This document shows positions 6,362-9,507 of a stretch of 9,507 nt of DNA, piece by piece; position 1 is the first letter of the stretch; every line of letters starts with the position of its first letter. The stretch comes from RUG12783 sp946409545 (GTDB taxonomy: Bacteria; Bacillota_I; Bacilli_A; RF39; UBA660), in the NCBI GenBank assembly GCA_946409545.1, contig CAMJWT010000030.1, positions 1-9,507 of the forward strand, written 5' to 3'. The notes under the pieces are model-generated. The model was given only the letters and a program-made list of their open reading frames with translations. It made no database searches and was not told the DNA's origin. The translations under genes were made by a program, and so were the position numbers.

Positions 6362-7010
6362 AAACAAATTTATAACCTACTTTTCTAATAGTTTTAATAG
6401 AATCCCTATATTTACCCAACTTACTTCTTAATAATTTAATATGAGCATCTATAGTTCTATCATCTGCATCATAATCATAACCCCAAATGCATTCAATTAT
6501 TTTATCTCTCGATAAAGCCAAACCTTGATTCTCTATAAATAACTTTAATAATTCAAATTGTGTAGAAGTAACATCAACTATTTCATTATCAATAAATACT
6601 TCATGAGTACTATTATTAATAGTAATATTACCTACACTAATAGAATCAAGTTTATTATATCTTTTCATTATTACTTTTATTCTTGCCATTAATTCTTTAG
6701 GACTAAAAGGTTTAGTTACATAGTCTTCGATTCCTAAATCAAAACCAAGTAATTTATCCTCTTCTTCTTTTCTAGCAGATAACATAATCGTAGGAATATC
6801 TTTTATTTCTTTAATTTCTTTAATTGCAGTTAATCCATCTACATTAGGCATCATTATATCCATAATAATAAGATCATAATCATTTCTTTCACATAGATCT
6901 ATAGCAACACTACCATCTTCCGCTAAATCACAATCATATCCTTCGTTAATACAATAATCTCTAATTAATTCTCTAATTAATAACTCATCATCACATACAA
7001 GTATGCGCAT
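6348..7010 (-). CDS. OmpR/PhoB-family response regulator
   Basis: The 220-residue DNA-binding regulator has a receiver domain (1-115) and a winged-helix effector domain (about 125-217). The acidic pocket D7-D8, phosphoacceptor D51 ('IIMDIMMPNVDG'), switch S78 ('MLSA') and K100 ('VTKPFSP') are all present, so it should be a normal phospho-acceptor. The recognition region 'DDRTIDAHIKLLRSKLG' (183-199) and the terminal 'IRKVGYKF' hairpin are typical of PhoB/OmpR. Partner and order are clear: the histidine kinase starts inside the last codons. The start has a strong ribosome site, GAGGTG, five to six bases before the ATG. Spacing to the upstream yebC-like gene is only 32 bp and no strong promoter is visible there, so expression may come by readthrough of a modest terminator. 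Targets cannot be told from the sequence. Confidence 0.95.
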   Translation of the reverse strand: MRILVCDDELLIRELIRDYCINEGYDCDLAEDGSVAIDLCERNDYDLIIMDIMMPNVDGLTAIKEIKEIKDIPTIMLSARKEEEDKLLGFDLGIEDYVTKPFSPKELMARIKVIMKRYNKLDSISVGNITINNSTHEVFIDNEIVDVTSTQFELLKLFIENQGLALSRDKIIECIWGYDYDADDRTIDAHIKLLRSKLGKYRDSIKTIRKVGYKFVYEEK

Positions 7011-7030
7011 ATAAACACCTCACTTTAAAC

Positions 7031-7052
7031 AAAAAGGAGATATTACTCTCCT
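7031..7052 (-). terminator. Weak intrinsic terminator or attenuator between yebC-like and response regulator genes
   Basis: A 6-bp stem AGGAGA / TCTCCT (7047-7052 with 7035-7040) with a six-base loop containing the yebC-like stop codon (7043-7045), followed by five T in minus-strand RNA. The short stem and T run suggest partial termination. Confidence 0.55.
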
Positions 7053-7762
7053 AAATCTACATTATGATATACATTAGTTACATCATCGATGTTTTCAAAC
7101 TTATCAAGTGCCATTTTAAATTTTTCTAAATCTTCACCTTCAAGTGTAACTTTTTCTTTAGGATACCAACCAGTTTCATCAACAGTATATTGAATGCCGG
7201 GTTTAAGTTTTTCTAAACAATCTTTAATTGCACTTACATCACTAGGTTTAGCTGTTATTAAAACTTCACCATCTTCATTTTCTAAATCAATAATTTCAAT
7301 ACCTTCATCTAATAGAGCAAGCATAACTTCATCTCCATCTTCTCCTTCATATCCAATTAATGATTCATAATTATAATTATAAGATACTGAATTAGTTACA
7401 CCTAAACTCTTATGTATTTTATTAAATACTTCTCTAACATATGCAACAGTTCTGTTAACATTATCAGTTAATGTAGTAATGATAAATGTAGATTGACCAG
7501 GACCAAATCCTTCATAAGTCATTTCCATATAATCAGTACCATCATTACCTTTAGCTTTATCAATAGCTCTATTAATAATATCCATAGGAACTGCTTGATG
7601 TTTATACTTATCAACAACTCTTCTTAAAACTACATTAGTTTCAAGCTCAGGATTTCCTTTAGCAGCTAAATATACTTCTTTAGCAGCAGTACTATATAAT
7701 TTTGCTTTTATAGCACCATTCTTTTGAATACTAGCTTTTCTTACTTCATAAGCTCTACCCAT
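7043..7762 (-). CDS. YebC/PmpR-family protein (YeeN-like subgroup)
   Basis: The 239-residue cytoplasmic protein belongs to the YebC/TACO1 family. The opening 'MGRAYEVRKASIQKNGAIKA' has the MGR start found in the YeeN-like branch rather than the MAGHSKW start of classical YebC. Family signatures are present: 'YSTAAKEVYLAAKGNPE' (23-39), 'VVDKYKHQAVPMDIINRAIDKAKG' (49-72), 'YEGFGPGQSTFII' (83-95) and 'TDNVNRTVAYVREVF' (99-113). The family was long annotated as transcriptional regulators. More recent work on members describes ribosome-associated factors that help translation through difficult stretches such as polyproline, so a translation role is the better default. Length is normal. The ATG is preceded by GAAAGAGTGA about six bases upstream. 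It follows the ClpX-like gene's terminator and has an extended -10 promoter candidate. Its own terminator is weak, so it may be partly co-transcribed with the two-component genes. Confidence 0.92.
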   Translation of the reverse strand: MGRAYEVRKASIQKNGAIKAKLYSTAAKEVYLAAKGNPELETNVVLRRVVDKYKHQAVPMDIINRAIDKAKGNDGTDYMEMTYEGFGPGQSTFIITTLTDNVNRTVAYVREVFNKIHKSLGVTNSVSYNYNYESLIGYEGEDGDEVMLALLDEGIEIIDLENEDGEVLITAKPSDVSAIKDCLEKLKPGIQYTVDETGWYPKEKVTLEGEDLEKFKMALDKFENIDDVTNVYHNVDLGE

Positions 7763-7800
7763 TTAAATCACTCTTTCTATATCGGGTTTTCAACATAGAT

Positions 7801-7809
7801 ATTTTATCA
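7801..7809 (-). promoter_or_regulatory. Extended -10 promoter candidate for the yebC-like gene
   Basis: On the minus strand TAAAAT (7801-7806, five of six) is preceded by TGA (7807-7809), giving TG-A-TAAAAT. No clear -35 is present because that position falls in the loop of the preceding terminator. The predicted leader is about 30 bases. Confidence 0.4.
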
Positions 7810-7812
7810 TAA

Positions 7813-7845
7813 ATTAAAAGAAAATGCTTTACATTTTCTTTTAAT
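7813..7845 (-). terminator. Intrinsic terminator of the ClpX-like gene
   Basis: Perfect 14-bp stem ATTAAAAGAAAATG / CATTTTCTTTTAAT (7832-7845 with 7813-7826) with a five-base loop. The stem is AT-rich and the T-rich 3' arm takes the place of a separate T run. The stop codon (7841-7843) lies inside the stem. Confidence 0.72.
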
Positions 7846-9391
7846 AAAGTTCAAAATTTTTAGGATTTTCGACAGTTTTACCTGTTACTTTTAAAGTTAA
7901 TTTTTTATTCGGATTATTATAGTTTAATACATACATATCAAATTCACATTGACTAAACGCCATCTCACATACATTATCTAATGCTCTACCACCACAATTT
8001 AATTTATGTGCAGCTTCAGTTAAAGCATCAACAAAGGAAACATCAAATATAAGAATAGTATTATATAAACGATCATATATTTTAACTTTTCTTAATAAAG
8101 GACTATTTAAGCCTTCAACAAAAGCACGTCTAATTCCATCTTTATCCATCGGTCTAAATATATGACAAGAATGCAATCTAGGGATAAATTCATCTTTAAA
8201 ACCATAATCAATTAATTCTTCTCTGGAAACTTCATAAGGATTATATGATGCAATTTTATCTTCATATTCCTTTTTTAATAAATCTAATTCAGATTTAGAG
8301 TGAAAACCCATAGGTTCTTTATAACCTTCCATAGTTCTATTTTTAAAAATTGAAGAAAAAGCACCTAAACCTACGATTGTCATACCAGTTGTATCTAATT
8401 GTATTGAAGCACCACGACTTTTATCAATATCAACATTAAATACAGAACCTTCAATTACCTTTAATAATGCATCTTGAGCAGCTTCTTTCATTGATAGGTC
8501 ACTTTTTTTTAATTTATCAATTTCATCTAAAACAAGTATTGCTTTATTAGCAACATCAATTTTTTTATTAGCAGCAAAATATACTTTTTTCAAAAAATCA
8601 GTAACATCATCACCATAATAGCCTGCAGCACTTAAAAGTGTCGAATCACAAAATACTACAGGAATAGATAAGTATTTTCCAATTTCTTTAAAAGTTTGAG
8701 ATTTACCTGAACCAGTTGGTCCAATAGATAATATATTTTTTACATCAGTTGGTGAATCAGCATTTAAATTAAAACAAATTTGCTTACTAATTTGTTTTAA
8801 AATTTCATCATTTCCTAAAATTCTAGCTTTAAGATAATTATAAAAATCCAATAAATTAACTCTATCTTTCAAAGGGTCAAAATTAGGATTAAGTTCTTGC
8901 ATATAATAAGTCGCATTAAATTTTTTGAATTCATCAACAGGAACCGGAGGATTATTATAATCATTTAAAGTTTGAATAGGATCTCCAGTATTCTTATCAA
9001 CAGATTCAACAGGAATAGAATGAATATGATAACATCCATTTTTATCTTTTTTAATAATATTATATAAATCATGAATATCAGTCATATATCTATACATAAA
9101 ATAACTTGTTGTATTATAAACTTCATAATTATCTTGGCCATATAAACTTCTTAAATCATCTAGAGATTTATTAAAACAATAATATTTCTTTCCTTCTTTT
9201 AAACTATTTATATTAGCTTCTAAAGAATCATATACCGAATTATCATCTACACAAGTAAAGACATCATCATCAACACTTCCAATAGCAACATCATCGGTAG
9301 AAATATAGTAAGAATCACCAATACTTTTAGTAACAGTACAAATTATAGCTACTGTATCATTAGGATAAATATAAATACTATCATCTTTCAT
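7841..9391 (-). CDS. ClpX-like AAA+ unfoldase with novel N-terminal region
   Basis: The 516-residue AAA+ ATPase has a core (about 185-510) that follows ClpX in order: Walker A 'GPTGSGKS' (224-231); pore loop 'GYYGDD' (257-262, ClpX GYVGED); Walker B 'ILVLDEIDK' (285-293); 'AAQDALLKVIEGS' (304-316, ClpX QQALLKLIEGT); sensor-1 region 'TIVGLGAF' (338-345, ClpX FICGGAF); 'PMGF' (360-363), aligning with the ClpP-docking IGF loop; arginine finger R405 in 'EFIPR'; and sensor-2 R469 in 'GGRAL'. It differs from ClpX in lacking the four-cysteine zinc domain, replacing the substrate-selecting RKH loop with 'DIDKSRGAS' (321-329), and carrying about 185 unrecognised N-terminal residues, acidic and apparently strand-rich. 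It probably unfolds proteins, perhaps for ClpP, with a different substrate range. The start is supported by GAGGTG five bases before the ATG. No clpP is in the window. HslU is less likely given the close ClpX motif order. Confidence 0.85.
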   Translation of the reverse strand: MKDDSIYIYPNDTVAIICTVTKSIGDSYYISTDDVAIGSVDDDVFTCVDDNSVYDSLEANINSLKEGKKYYCFNKSLDDLRSLYGQDNYEVYNTTSYFMYRYMTDIHDLYNIIKKDKNGCYHIHSIPVESVDKNTGDPIQTLNDYNNPPVPVDEFKKFNATYYMQELNPNFDPLKDRVNLLDFYNYLKARILGNDEILKQISKQICFNLNADSPTDVKNILSIGPTGSGKSQTFKEIGKYLSIPVVFCDSTLLSAAGYYGDDVTDFLKKVYFAANKKIDVANKAILVLDEIDKLKKSDLSMKEAAQDALLKVIEGSVFNVDIDKSRGASIQLDTTGMTIVGLGAFSSIFKNRTMEGYKEPMGFHSKSELDLLKKEYEDKIASYNPYEVSREELIDYGFKDEFIPRLHSCHIFRPMDKDGIRRAFVEGLNSPLLRKVKIYDRLYNTILIFDVSFVDALTEAAHKLNCGGRALDNVCEMAFSQCEFDMYVLNYNNPNKKLTLKVTGKTVENPKNFELY

Positions 9392-9427
9392 AAATACACC
9401 TCACAATCATCCTTCTAAATTTTTTCT

Positions 9428-9456
9428 ATAATAGTACAAAAAAAAAGGAAGTGCAA
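9428..9456 (-). promoter_or_regulatory. Promoter candidate for the ClpX-like gene
   Basis: On the minus strand TATTAT (9428-9433, five of six) lies 17 bp from TTGCAC (9451-9456, only three of six). The spacer contains the T run of the upstream terminator. The -35 match is poor, so this is tentative. Confidence 0.3.
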
Positions 9457-9468
9457 CACTTTCTTTTT
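9438..9468 (-). terminator. Intrinsic terminator of a gene entering from the right edge
   Basis: A 12-bp stem (9457-9468 with 9442-9453; one G.U pair) with a CAA/TTG three-base loop and a run of nine T in minus-strand RNA (9438-9446, part of it in the stem). It must terminate minus-strand transcription arriving from beyond the window, upstream of the ClpX-like gene. Confidence 0.7.
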
Positions 9469-9507
9469 ATTTGTTTAAAGTTGTATATAAATTATAGTAG
9501 GTATTAT
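9467..9507 (-). CDS. 3' end of an unidentified minus-strand gene (partial)
   Basis: One minus-strand frame is open from the window edge (9505) to a TAA at 9467-9469 and reads 'NTYYNLYTTLNK'. The stop overlaps the base of the 9438-9468 terminator stem, the same stop-in-stem arrangement seen at other gene ends here, which favours this frame. A second frame is also open to a TAA at 9475-9477. Twelve codons are too few to identify a product. A rival reading is that a plus-strand gene starts right at the edge (GGTATTAT followed by an unseen base). Confidence 0.35.
   Translation of the reverse strand, partial: NTYYNLYTTLNK

Noticed and set aside
1..9507. Genetic code 4 (TGA as tryptophan), suggested by the AT-richness and lack of TGA stops
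   Set aside because: Checked tryptophans are TGG and all genes reach full family length under the standard code. Nine stops are too few to read meaning into the absence of TGA.
1..9507. tRNA or rRNA genes, CRISPR arrays, insertion sequences and attachment sites
   Set aside because: I saw no cloverleaf with T-loop consensus, no regularly spaced direct repeats, no transposase or integrase and no flanking duplications.

Overview
The window is strongly AT-rich by eye. It uses the standard code: every tryptophan codon I checked is TGG, and the genes end in TAA, or once in TAG. Gram-positive type -35/-10 promoters, GGAGG-like ribosome sites, a lipoteichoic-acid-synthase-like enzyme, an OmpR/HAMP two-component pair and a SipW-type surface protein all point to a low-GC Firmicute. 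The style is like that of uncultured gut Bacilli related to RF39 and the Mollicutes. That placement is inference; there is no rRNA here to confirm it.

Layout. On the left, a membrane-anchored PrsA/SurA-like foldase (minus, 58-1164) and a PlsC-like acyltransferase (plus, 1261-1926) diverge from a 96-bp gap, where their two promoters share one -35 box. plsC then converges on a lipoteichoic-acid-synthase-like gene (minus, 1923-4085). The two stop codons overlap inside the loop of a bidirectional terminator. A small exported protein with a SipW-type N-terminus (minus, 4161-4709) follows, with its own promoter and a palindromic operator candidate.

The centre (4710-4984) holds the least ordinary sequence. 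Between the histidine kinase stop and the surface-protein promoter lies a candidate structured small RNA on the minus strand. It has a possible promoter, an 18-bp imperfect stem whose two mismatches become G.U pairs only in minus-strand RNA, and an intrinsic terminator.

The right half is one minus-strand series: ClpX-like AAA+ ATPase (7841-9391), YebC/YeeN-family translation factor (7043-7762), response regulator (6348-7010) and sensor kinase (4985-6361). The kinase overlaps the regulator by 14 bp. The ATPase keeps the ClpX core but lacks the zinc-binding domain and the RKH loop, and carries an unrecognised N-terminal region of about 185 residues. A terminator at 9438-9468 suggests that another minus-strand gene ends at the right edge.

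Themes. Most genes concern the cell surface: phospholipid synthesis, lipoteichoic acid, export folding, a surface protein and envelope sensing. Two others concern protein quality control and translation. In most transcription units the terminator stem includes the stop codon, a compact 3'-end style. The kinase is the exception: its terminator lies about 160 bp past the stop, which is why the small-RNA candidate stands out.
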